Shown here: positions 54,831-62,609 of the stretch, in pieces
Position numbering within the stretch: the stretch's first letter is position 1
How the letters are laid out: the number at the start of each line of letters is the position of its first letter
DNA from: Mariprofundus sp.
GTDB lineage: Bacteria; Pseudomonadota; Zetaproteobacteria; Mariprofundales; Mariprofundaceae
NCBI GenBank assembly: GCA_030951045.1
Contig: JAUZQJ010000021.1
Span: forward strand, 16,944-80,943
DNA: 64,000 nt
Direction: 5' to 3'
The notes under the pieces: model-generated
Database searches by the model: none
Told to the model about the DNA's origin: nothing
What the model saw: the letters and a program-made list of their open reading frames with translations, nothing else
Made by a program: the position numbers and the translations under genes

Positions 54831-55448
54831 ATGCATATACGTCACCATGACAGTCAAGATTACCCTGATTCCATTGCAGAACAGGAAGCGCTGGTTGCCG
54901 ATATCTTAGCCGGTAAAGCAGCGTCGAGTCTTATTTTTACAGAGCACCCGCCGGTATATACCATTGGCACCTCCGGTTCCGAACAGGATGTATTGCATCG
55001 GACTGTAGAAGGTGAACGCATCGATGTGTATGCCAGCGGTCGGGGTGGTGAAGTGACCTATCATGGGCCGGGCCAATTGATCTGTTATGTCATTGCTGAT
55101 CTGCGTCAACAACAGGATTTGCATCAACATGTGCATCGTCTGGAGCAGATGATTATCAACACCTTGGCTGAATTCGGTGTGCAGGCAGGGCGTGATGAGC
55201 GTGGTATTGGTGTTTGGGTAGATGGTAAAAAAATTGCAGCAATCGGTGTGCGTTGTCGCAAGTGGATCACATTTCATGGCATTGCTCTGAATATTGATCC
55301 GAACCTGAAACATTTTTCAGGCATTGTTGCGTGTGGAATGACAGATAGTCCAGTGACGTCGATGCGCGCACTCGGCATCAAAGCTGATCGGGCGGCAGTA
55401 GAAGCAGTTATTGCACGTCACAGCGCAATATTTAATGAAAGGTTGTAG
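54831..55448 (+). CDS. lipB: Octanoyl-[acyl carrier protein]:protein octanoyltransferase
   Basis: LipB transfers octanoyl from acyl carrier protein to lipoyl domains, the first step of endogenous lipoate synthesis. The 205-residue sequence has ASGRGGEVTYHGPGQLICYVI, the lysine of KKIAAIGVR and the catalytic cysteine in FSGIVACGM. All core residues are present. It is divergent from xseB, with about 100 bases between. lipA does not follow; a porin gene does. Confidence 0.96.
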   Translation: MHIRHHDSQDYPDSIAEQEALVADILAGKAASSLIFTEHPPVYTIGTSGSEQDVLHRTVEGERIDVYASGRGGEVTYHGPGQLICYVIADLRQQQDLHQHVHRLEQMIINTLAEFGVQAGRDERGIGVWVDGKKIAAIGVRCRKWITFHGIALNIDPNLKHFSGIVACGMTDSPVTSMRALGIKADRAAVEAVIARHSAIFNERL

Positions 55449-55455
55449 GTAATAT

Positions 55456-56571
55456 ATGAAAAATTATATCAAAAGAATTTGTGGTTCTGTGTTGAGCCTA
55501 TTGTGCATGGGAATCACTCCGGCTCTTGCAGAGGACGTTTCTCCTGCCGTGGCGGCAGAACTCAATTATATCGCCGAAGCTGTGCGTAATCATGGTGGTG
55601 GCGGTCTGCGTAAGGGCATGCGGTATGAGGCGGCTGGAACGCTGACCACTACGGTTGATACGGAAAAACTGGGTTGGTGGCCGGGTGGCACAGCCTATGT
55701 GGAGTTTATTGTGAATCACGGCAGTGACCCCAGTGCGGCATTGGTTGGTGATTTCCAGACGCTAAGCAATATTGCCGATGGTAATCGTACGCGCCTGCAA
55801 CAGCTATGGTTTGAGCAGAGTATGATGGATGGGGCGCTATCCCTGTTGCTTGGCACCCATGATCTGAACTCTGAATTTAATGTTTCAGAATATGCCGGTT
55901 TGTTTACGAATTCATCCTTTGGTATTACTCCTGAAATGAGTGGTAATGCAGCCATTTCTTTATGGCCGGAGGCAGGGCTGGCAGCACGTGTCGCATTACA
56001 ATTTGGAGGTCATACATCATTTCGCATGGCAGCTTACGATGGTGATCCGGCCACACGCGGGCTGAAGGCATCTGAAGGGTATCTCTATATTGCTGAAGCA
56101 GCATACGTGGATGAAGATGCCGTCTATAAGGTGGGGGCATGGCGTCATAGCAAGGCACCAAGACAGGGTGGCGGACTGGGTTTGAGTGGCACTTATCTGG
56201 TGGTGGATCAGCCGCTTTGGCAGTGGGATGAGCGTGCTTTGGGCGCTTTTTTGCAGCTGGGCTACGCTCAGCGCGGTGCTGAAAATATTAAAAATTATGT
56301 CGGTGCAGGCCTGCATGTCAGTGGGCTTATTCCAGGTCGTGCGGATGATGAAGCAGGCGTGGCTATGGCACGTGCAGACTTTTCAAAAGCCTATTTGCTG
56401 GCCAACAAGGGATTTAAGAAAAATGAAACCGTGTTTGAAATTACCTATCGTGCCCAGTTGACCGATTGGTTGGCAATTCAGCCGGCTTTCCAATATATCA
56501 TATCACCATCAGGGGATCCGGCATTGAAGAACGCCAAGGTTGCTTTGATTCGAGTGGAAGCAGGGCTTTAA
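55456..56571 (+). CDS. OprB-family carbohydrate porin
   Basis: A 371-residue outer-membrane beta-barrel protein with a signal peptide (residues 1-25, ending ALA before EDV). The mature part has alternating hydrophobic strands and family features such as LGWWPGGTAYVEFIVNHG, RLQQLWFEQSMMDGALSLLLGTHDLNSEF and the terminal strand KVALIRVEAGL. OprB porins pass sugars or other small solutes. In a possible autotroph the substrate could be something else. The ATG is 7 bases after lipB. Confidence 0.88.
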   Translation: MKNYIKRICGSVLSLLCMGITPALAEDVSPAVAAELNYIAEAVRNHGGGGLRKGMRYEAAGTLTTTVDTEKLGWWPGGTAYVEFIVNHGSDPSAALVGDFQTLSNIADGNRTRLQQLWFEQSMMDGALSLLLGTHDLNSEFNVSEYAGLFTNSSFGITPEMSGNAAISLWPEAGLAARVALQFGGHTSFRMAAYDGDPATRGLKASEGYLYIAEAAYVDEDAVYKVGAWRHSKAPRQGGGLGLSGTYLVVDQPLWQWDERALGAFLQLGYAQRGAENIKNYVGAGLHVSGLIPGRADDEAGVAMARADFSKAYLLANKGFKKNETVFEITYRAQLTDWLAIQPAFQYIISPSGDPALKNAKVALIRVEAGL

Positions 56572-56582
56572 TTCTGATCTAC

Positions 56583-57014
56583 TTATCCGGGGTGCAATAA
56601 GGCCGGGTAATTTTGCTTTTCACGCATGGTATTGATGGTATTAAAAATAAGTGGTTTCCGAATGATCGCACACTCTAAGCGGTATTTACCCGGATAATTC
56701 ATAATCATTAAACCGAACAGTATACTCAGCAAACCCTGCCCCGGGGTGAATAACATGATGATACCTGCCGTGAGTAGCAGTGCACCAAGTGTGTTTTTTA
56801 TACAGGCGAGTAACAATCGAAGCATAGGGTGGCGTTGTTGATGCTCCTGACACAGGCGCTGCTGTCCTGATAGGGTGAAATAATCGACTGGAATACGTGC
56901 AAGAATCAATGGTATGGATGCAATGCTGACGATAAACATAATGAGTGAAGCAATAGCGATCCACCAGCCATAAGCGTGAAAAAAAATGATGATTTGATCC
57001 CATAGTTCAATCAT
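56583..57014 (-). CDS. PGPGW-family membrane protein
   Basis: A 143-residue inner-membrane protein with two hydrophobic segments near the N-terminus (WWIAIASLIMFIVSIASIPLIL) and two closely spaced in the middle. The signature is IIMLFTPGQGLLSILFGLMIMNYPGK, with basic residues after it. The family is widespread and of unknown function. It converges on the porin gene with only 11 bases between the stops. Confidence 0.82.
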   Translation of the reverse strand: MIELWDQIIIFFHAYGWWIAIASLIMFIVSIASIPLILARIPVDYFTLSGQQRLCQEHQQRHPMLRLLLACIKNTLGALLLTAGIIMLFTPGQGLLSILFGLMIMNYPGKYRLECAIIRKPLIFNTINTMREKQNYPALLHPG

Positions 57015-57201
57015 TATTGTATATCCTGATCATATTCATGAGGGCTCACTATGGTCATAGTTTATTGCCCTGCAAGTATGACCATGGTGGAAAGTTTTTC
57101 CTTGTTGGTGGAAAACATTTCCTGCCTCTTTGACTTACTATTTGTTAAGCAGTTGATTTTTAATGGTTTTATCCTTGGCCTTCTTCCTGCTTAGGTATGG
57201 C

Positions 57202-58737
57202 ATGATAGAACAAATAAATGGAACCGGCCTATCCGGCATTTCGGGTAAATCCACGAAGCACGGTAAGAATAGCTTGTTTGCTAAATTACTGGCCATGCTA
57301 GAGAAGAATGCTGAAACCTCTGGTAAGGGCAAAGGGCTTCAACTCAATGCAGCTAATTCGGGTAAGGCCAAAGGTTTGCTTTCTTTGGCTGAGAAAACTG
57401 ATCCTGTGTTGGCTGCGAAAAGTAAACTTCTATTGGCTTTGGCTACAAAAGAGAAAGCAGAGGGCAAAGAGAAGATAGATGAAAGTACGACTACTTTGTT
57501 CGCAGCTCATGTGATTGTTGATCAGGCATCCCAGGTTAAAAAGAGTGATAAAATTGGCAAGGATTCACTGTTGATTAAGGGTCAAGTCAGTGGACAAGCA
57601 CATGGGAAAGCGGGAACGCAAGGTGCTGAAAAAGGCGCGGGAGCTGACAATACTGCCTTTATCAAAGGTGCGGATAAGCTTGATCAGGGAAATACTGTAT
57701 TGAACGAGAAGGCTCAGGGCATGTCCGCTAAAGCCGATGGTATGCTCGCATCTCAGTTTAATGGAGAGCTGGGCAAGCAGGTTCAGGCTTTGGATTCAGC
57801 ACGCCTGGTTTCTGATAAAGTTGCTACTGATATCTCAGCTTTGGCGCAAAAGAGTCAAGGGGCTGAGCAGAGTGTTAAGGGGGCTTCACTCACAGGTGTC
57901 GGTCAACTGGAGGCGAATGCACAGCCCTTGTTGAATAAACCAGATAGTACCGCTCGCGCAGGTATTGAAGAGAAAAAAGCTGATTTGATTGGAATGGCTA
58001 AACAGGGCTTGGGTGAAAAGAGTGTTACAAAAACACCTGCCGAGGTGATGGGAGCTGCTGTCGGTGCACACCTTCAACATGCTAAAGCAGTTCAGGCTCA
58101 CCAGTCACAACAGGCGCAGCAAATCAATGTAAATGCTGTTGCTGCATCCGGGGTACAGGTCACAATGTCTGAATCATCGTTGGGTGATTCAGGTTCACAG
58201 TTCTCAGATCATAAGGGTGGTCAAGGTACACAGACATCCACATCCATGCTGGGCGATGTGAAGTCAACAGGCTCATCTTCATCTGCAAATGCGAATTTTC
58301 AGAGTTATTTGACCAGCAAAGCCGCACCGGTTTTGTCTGTCTTTGATAGCATGAACCATATCGCTCAGTCAGCCAAAAATGGTCAGACACGTTTAGAGAT
58401 TCAACTTGATCCAGCCAATCTCGGAAAAATACAAATTTCATTGCAAAGTGATGCCTCTAAGCATTTGCAGGTGCACATGATTGTGGATCAGAGCATGACA
58501 CGTACAGCACTTGAACAGCAATTGCCGCAATTAAGGACGGCATTGGCACAGCAGGGTTTTGATCTTTCCGGTTTTTCCATGGATTCACAGGGTCAACAGG
58601 CATCATCAGGTGGTGGTGGCCATGGAGCGCGATCACAAACTGGAGCCAATCTACTGGAAAACGTGATGGTTGATGGTTCCCTGCCAACACAGACACAACA
58701 GGCGATGACAGGTTCCGGCCTGAGCATCCGAGTTTAG
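57202..58737 (+). CDS. fliK: Flagellar hook-length control protein FliK
   Basis: A 511-residue secreted ruler protein. The long N-terminal two thirds are low in complexity, rich in Lys, Gly, Ala and Gln (GKGKG, GKAKG and similar), as expected for FliK. The conserved C-terminal domain (about 400-480) has TRLEIQLDPANLGKIQISL, VHMIVDQSMTRTALEQQLPQLR and LAQQGFDLSGFSM, and switches export from hook to filament proteins. The ATG at 57202 is preferred; an upstream TTG in frame would add a hydrophobic stretch. flgD follows after 9 bases. Confidence 0.9.
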   Translation: MIEQINGTGLSGISGKSTKHGKNSLFAKLLAMLEKNAETSGKGKGLQLNAANSGKAKGLLSLAEKTDPVLAAKSKLLLALATKEKAEGKEKIDESTTTLFAAHVIVDQASQVKKSDKIGKDSLLIKGQVSGQAHGKAGTQGAEKGAGADNTAFIKGADKLDQGNTVLNEKAQGMSAKADGMLASQFNGELGKQVQALDSARLVSDKVATDISALAQKSQGAEQSVKGASLTGVGQLEANAQPLLNKPDSTARAGIEEKKADLIGMAKQGLGEKSVTKTPAEVMGAAVGAHLQHAKAVQAHQSQQAQQINVNAVAASGVQVTMSESSLGDSGSQFSDHKGGQGTQTSTSMLGDVKSTGSSSSANANFQSYLTSKAAPVLSVFDSMNHIAQSAKNGQTRLEIQLDPANLGKIQISLQSDASKHLQVHMIVDQSMTRTALEQQLPQLRTALAQQGFDLSGFSMDSQGQQASSGGGGHGARSQTGANLLENVMVDGSLPTQTQQAMTGSGLSIRV

Positions 58738-58746
58738 GAGAGCTAT

Positions 58747-59415
58747 ATGTTAGCAACGAATCTCAGCAGCACGAGCTCGGCCACAGCGACAACTGCAACC
58801 AGACAGACCGATATCGGTCAGAAAGATATCTTTTTGAAATTACTGGTTGCACAAATGGAGAATCAGGACCCTTTGAAACCACAGGATGCTACACAGATGT
58901 CATCCCAGTTGGCGCAATTTAATATGGTAGAGCAGCAGACTCAGAGTAATAAATATCTCGAACAGATGGTTGCTGCCGGTGGTGCTTCTTCTTCAGTCGC
59001 TCAGCCAGGCACTGGCGCTTCTTATCTGGGGCATTCAGTAACAGTGAATCAAGATCAGCTATTGTATGATGGTACAAGCCAGAACTTTACGGCTGTGTTG
59101 GATGAACCTGCAACAGATGTGTTGGCCTTTGTCTTTGATGGTGCCGGTAACCCGGTTCGCACGATGCAGTTTGCAAATCTTCCGGCTGGAGCTACTTCAA
59201 TGGTTTGGGACGGTACTTTGGATTCCGGAGCTATTGCACCTCAAGGTAATTACAGCGTGCAGCTCTCGCCACTCAATATCAATGGTGCTGAAGTGGGGTA
59301 TGCGATTCAGCGCACAGGACAGGTGGATGCGGTTCGATTTAACGCAACTGGCACAGAGTTAATGGTGGGTGGTGTAGCTACATCCATCGCAAATATCACA
59401 GAACTTCGTTTGTAA
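58747..59415 (+). CDS. flgD: Flagellar hook assembly scaffold FlgD
   Basis: A 222-residue hook-capping protein. The N-terminal export and cap region has DIFLKLLVAQMENQDPLKPQD and SQLAQFNMVEQ. The C-terminal beta domains have YLGHSVTVN and WDGTLDSGAIAPQGNYSV, a FlgD-type Ig-like fold. It caps the growing hook while FlgE is added and interacts with FliK. AGGAG precedes the ATG, and it sits between fliK and flgE. Confidence 0.95.
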   Translation: MLATNLSSTSSATATTATRQTDIGQKDIFLKLLVAQMENQDPLKPQDATQMSSQLAQFNMVEQQTQSNKYLEQMVAAGGASSSVAQPGTGASYLGHSVTVNQDQLLYDGTSQNFTAVLDEPATDVLAFVFDGAGNPVRTMQFANLPAGATSMVWDGTLDSGAIAPQGNYSVQLSPLNINGAEVGYAIQRTGQVDAVRFNATGTELMVGGVATSIANITELRL

Positions 59416-59451
59416 TAGAACACAAACGGTAATAAACATAAGGAGTAAATC

Positions 59452-61182
59452 ATGGGTATTTATAATGCACTATATATCGGCGCTTCCGGTCTTTCATCGT
59501 TTGGTGAGGCTGTGCGTGTAGTTGGTGATAATATCTCCAACGTCAACTCTCTGGGTTTTAAGAGCCAGAATGTAAACTTTTCAGATGTGCTTTCACAAAC
59601 AGTGGGTGTATCCAGGTCTAATATTGCTAACCAGGTAGGTAATGGTGTGCGTATCGGTTCAATTACCCGTGATGCTGCGCAGGGGTCGTTGCAGAACACC
59701 ACCAGCCCTACAGATATGGCGATCAATGGTAATGGGCTCTTTGCCATGCGCGATCCGGCCACAGGTCAGTTATCTTATACCCGAGCGGGTGCATTCATTC
59801 TGGATAAAGATTTCAATTTGATTGATGCGCAGGGTAACGTGGTTCAAGGGTTTCCTGTGGATCAAGTTACCAATACAGCAACTGGTAATGTTGGCGATAT
59901 TACCTTCGCTAATCTGGCAGCGCAGGCGCAGGCAACCACTGCAGTTACTGCTGCGGTTACATTGGATTCCAATGCAACAGTGTTGGCTACAGGTACTGTG
60001 TTTGATCCGAATAATCCGGCCACATTCCATTATAAAACAGAAGTGAATGTGTTTGATTCACTTGGTCAGACCCATGCTACGAGTTTGCAGTATACTAAAG
60101 TTGGCCAGGATTCTGCAGGCAATACCGTTTGGGACTGGCATGCTTCTGTTGATGGTGGCGACCTGGCCGGTGGTACACCCGGTGTTGCCACACCCATTGG
60201 CGGTGGTTCAGCGGCAGTATCAACTATAACGCCTGCCGTCGCTGCAGTTGCTGATACGACCAGTGGTGCATTCACAGTGGCTAGTACTGCTGCAGCAGCA
60301 GGTACTGCGGTTACAAACTTCCAGGCATCGGCAGTGGGTGCGACCTACAGCATTGCTTCTGATGGAGCTGGTTTAATTACTGTTACATCGAGTGTGGCCG
60401 GAGTAAGTGGTACGGGAACGTTTGCTGCTGGCGGCACTCAGGCAATCACCTTAAGTGATGGTACGATTGTTAGTGTTAATTATGGTGCTACCGATGTGGT
60501 TGGTACAGCTGGTACATTGGCAGCATCAACCGGTGGTACTGCTGCCGTTGCTGCTGTTGTTGCAGCAGCAGGTCCACAGTCCATTGTGTTCGGACCTAAC
60601 GGTGAGTTGGTGCAGGAAAATTCACCCGCTTTAACATTCAACTGGAGCGGTGCTGCTCCAAGCACTGTCTCTCTGGATTTCGGTAATGCTGCAGGTCAGG
60701 GAACTCTTTATCCCGTAAACTTAGCAGATGGTGGGCAGGGTGTTACAGGTACCGGTCTTGAAGCAACTGTGCAGGTGGCCGGTTCATTTGCTACCCGTCA
60801 GATGACACGTGACGGCTTTGCATCAGGCTTCCTGGATAAACTGGAAACGGATTCTTCCGGTAAGATCTTCGGTGTATTTACCAATGGTCAGCGTCGTGGC
60901 CTGTATCAGGTGGCGCTAGCGAACTTTCCGAACGATGCTGTGTTAAACCATGTCGGTAATAACCTGCTGCAGGAAAGTATCGCATCAGGTACACCAGTAC
61001 TGGGTCTGCCTGGAGCTGGTGGTATGGGCACCATCTCACCATTCGCACTGGAGCAGTCCAATGTGGATCTGGCAGCGGAATTTGTGAAACTCATCATTAT
61101 TCAGCGTGGTTATGAGGCCAACTCCAAAACCATTCTGACTACCGATCAGATGCTTTCATCTTTGATGCAAGTGAAACGTTAA
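59452..61182 (+). CDS. flgE: Flagellar hook protein FlgE
   Basis: A 576-residue hook subunit. The N-terminal rod/hook signature is YIGASGLSSFGEAVRVVGDNISNVN. The D1 region has GNGLFAMRDPATGQLSYTRAGAF. The C-terminal helix ends with NVDLAAEFVKLIIIQRGYEANSKTI, as needed for assembly. Residues about 250-385 form an Ala/Thr/Gly/Ser/Val-rich domain longer than in the common 400-residue FlgE, probably the variable surface domain. A strong hairpin follows the gene. Confidence 0.95.
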   Translation: MGIYNALYIGASGLSSFGEAVRVVGDNISNVNSLGFKSQNVNFSDVLSQTVGVSRSNIANQVGNGVRIGSITRDAAQGSLQNTTSPTDMAINGNGLFAMRDPATGQLSYTRAGAFILDKDFNLIDAQGNVVQGFPVDQVTNTATGNVGDITFANLAAQAQATTAVTAAVTLDSNATVLATGTVFDPNNPATFHYKTEVNVFDSLGQTHATSLQYTKVGQDSAGNTVWDWHASVDGGDLAGGTPGVATPIGGGSAAVSTITPAVAAVADTTSGAFTVASTAAAAGTAVTNFQASAVGATYSIASDGAGLITVTSSVAGVSGTGTFAAGGTQAITLSDGTIVSVNYGATDVVGTAGTLAASTGGTAAVAAVVAAAGPQSIVFGPNGELVQENSPALTFNWSGAAPSTVSLDFGNAAGQGTLYPVNLADGGQGVTGTGLEATVQVAGSFATRQMTRDGFASGFLDKLETDSSGKIFGVFTNGQRRGLYQVALANFPNDAVLNHVGNNLLQESIASGTPVLGLPGAGGMGTISPFALEQSNVDLAAEFVKLIIIQRGYEANSKTILTTDQMLSSLMQVKR

Positions 61183-61200
61183 ACACCGATTAATACTGTA

Positions 61201-61255
61201 GCGTCTCAAATTAACAGGCCGGAGGGTAAGCCTCCGGCCTGTTAATTTGAGACGC
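61201..61255. terminator. 25-bp perfect hairpin after flgE
   Basis: A perfect inverted repeat of 25 bases per arm with a GTAAG loop begins 18 bases after the flgE stop (core GGCCGGAGG paired with CCTCCGGCC). It is exceptionally long and perfect for an intrinsic terminator and is followed by GTGTG rather than a T-tract. The group II intron remnant starts directly after it. Confidence 0.85.
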
Positions 61256-61571
61256 GTGTGAGGTGGCAGATGAACCCGTAGTAGTGAAGAAGTTCCGGCC
61301 AAGTGTGGAGGACAAAACCGGAATGACCGCTGCTATTGATGCAGTGGGATCGGCCTGATCAAAAGTCATGTCGATGTGCGAAGGGGAAGAAGCAGATACA
61401 GAAGATTCCGACAGGGTTTCGCTCTGTTCAGTCGGGATGCACAAGCCATGCGATAGCATGGGGTGTTTCTGTCTCAGTTATCTGAGGTAAGTATTTGCAG
61501 GAGCCGTATACGAGGTCCGTACGTACGGCTCTGTGAGAGGGAGGCGGGAGTGATCCCACCCTCTACTCGAT
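61256..61571 (+). mobile_element. Truncated group II intron (5' fragment, RT gene deleted, domains V-VI kept)
   Basis: Domain V is clear at 61501-61531 (GAGCCGTATACG ... CGTACGGCTC). Domain VI follows at about 61535-61571 with a GAGAGGG/CCCTCT stem, a branch-point-like A and the 3' end CTACTCGAT. The left part starts GTGTG right after the terminator hairpin. It contains a frame reading ADEPVVVKKFRPSVEDKTG, similar to the start of intron-encoded reverse transcriptases. The rest of the protein and most of domains I-IV are missing, since the total is only about 316 bases. Insertion after a terminator hairpin is the habit of bacterial class C introns. Confidence 0.72.
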
Positions 61572-61588
61572 ATTTGAAATTGGCAAAT

Positions 61589-62134
61589 TTAGTCGGCAAT
61601 AATACGTGCAGCAGTTTCACTGAGATGCGCACCATAACTGCGTGCGGCGGCGAGGGCTGCATCACTGATGCCTGATGGCATGCCTTCATGATTGCCTGTA
61701 CGGCCATAAGGTCCCCATTGCAGACCGCCATCGGCATAACCGGGTAATGATTTGGGAAATCCGATCACGATCATGCCGTGTTCGAGAAAGTTGGAATAGA
61801 GAGAGATCATCGTTTGCTCAACGCCGCCTCCTGCACCACCAAAACCGCCACCGGTTGCAAATACGCCGCCGACTTTACCTTCCAGTGAATCATCCATCCA
61901 TAGCTTTCCTGCCTGATCAATCAGTTTTTTCATCGGCCAGGCCATAGACCCCATATGCACAGAGGTACCAAAAAGGATGATGTCTGCATGGATAAGGTCA
62001 TCTAAATCCGTGTCTGCAGCATTTTTTAACACTATATGTGCACCTGCTTGGCTGACCTTTATACCTGCTGCGATGGCTGAGGCCATTTTCTGTGTGTTGC
62101 CGTAATCGGAATGATAAGCAATGAGTACATTCAT
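61589..62134 (-). CDS. WrbA-like flavodoxin-family NAD(P)H:quinone oxidoreductase
   Basis: A 181-residue flavodoxin-fold protein. The FMN phosphate loop is HSDYGNTQKMASAI, and the second flavin loop is FATGGGFGGAGGGVEQTM. It continues with GFPKSLPGY...GPYGRTG, a WrbA-like pattern, but is shorter than E. coli WrbA (198 residues). Such enzymes reduce quinones by two electrons and protect against oxidative stress. The stop lies 18 bases from the 3' end of the intron remnant. Confidence 0.87.
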   Translation of the reverse strand: MNVLIAYHSDYGNTQKMASAIAAGIKVSQAGAHIVLKNAADTDLDDLIHADIILFGTSVHMGSMAWPMKKLIDQAGKLWMDDSLEGKVGGVFATGGGFGGAGGGVEQTMISLYSNFLEHGMIVIGFPKSLPGYADGGLQWGPYGRTGNHEGMPSGISDAALAAARSYGAHLSETAARIIAD

Positions 62135-62187
62135 AATCTCTCTCCTGATGGAGTGAGGACTATATTCGCAGGCTGCGGGCTGTCTAT

Positions 62188-62314
62188 CTATCCGGGGCAG
62201 TGCATTCGCGTTATGAATATTTTGACTTTGCTTTGCATAACTTTGCGTCCTCTGCGGTAAACGCTTTTAAGTATTTTAATACGACTGCGCTGCTATCCGG
62301 ACGCTGCATTAGCG
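62188..62314. repeat. Repeat element with 9-bp units and TTTTAATACGA motif between imperfect direct repeats
   Basis: The inverted form of the 9-base repeat (with TTTGCGTCCTCTGCGGTAAA, ending about 62260) is followed by TTTTAATACGACTGCGCTG at 62274-62292. The segment is flanked by imperfect direct repeats, CTATCCGGGGCAGTGCATTC (from 62188) and CTATCCGGACGCTGCATTAG (from 62293). It fills the gap between the flavoprotein gene and slyX. Confidence 0.55.
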
Positions 62315-62338
62315 TGCTTTCTTGGTTAGTGTGCGCAG

Positions 62339-62542
62339 ATGGAAGAACGATTGATTGAACTGGAAACAAAAATATCTTATCAGGATCATCTGATTAATGA
62401 ATTGAATGATGTGGTGGTGCGTCAGCAGCAGCAGATTGATAAGCTTGAAAAACAGATGGTGCGTTTCGGTGATCACCTTAAACAAGCCAGTGGTTCAGGA
62501 CTGGCCAGGCCCGATGAAGAAGTGCCTCCTCCGCATTATTAG
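62339..62542 (+). CDS. slyX: SlyX family protein
   Basis: A 67-residue coiled-coil protein with the SlyX pattern: MEERLIELETKISYQDHLINELN, a heptad-rich middle (VVVRQQQQIDKLEKQM) and the C-terminal PPPHY. The length and ending are typical. The function is unresolved in the family. argH starts 67 bases downstream in the same direction. Confidence 0.93.
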   Translation: MEERLIELETKISYQDHLINELNDVVVRQQQQIDKLEKQMVRFGDHLKQASGSGLARPDEEVPPPHY

Positions 62543-62609
62543 CCGTTACGTTTCCGTTATCTTCATTGCATAGCTATAGTTGCAAAATCTTTAAAAGCAG
62601 GTGACAAAC

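Noticed and set aside
57020-57200. Sigma54 promoter before fliK
   Set aside because: Several GG...GC patterns occur, but the required 10-base spacing between the GG and GC dinucleotides is not met.
61211-61459. 82-residue minus-strand ORF after flgE
   Set aside because: It runs through the perfect terminator hairpin and antisense to the intron remnant; Ser/Thr/Pro-rich with no ribosome site.
61463-61675. 70-residue plus-strand ORF over the intron 3' end
   Set aside because: It is a translation of intron domains V and VI and then antisense of the flavoprotein gene.
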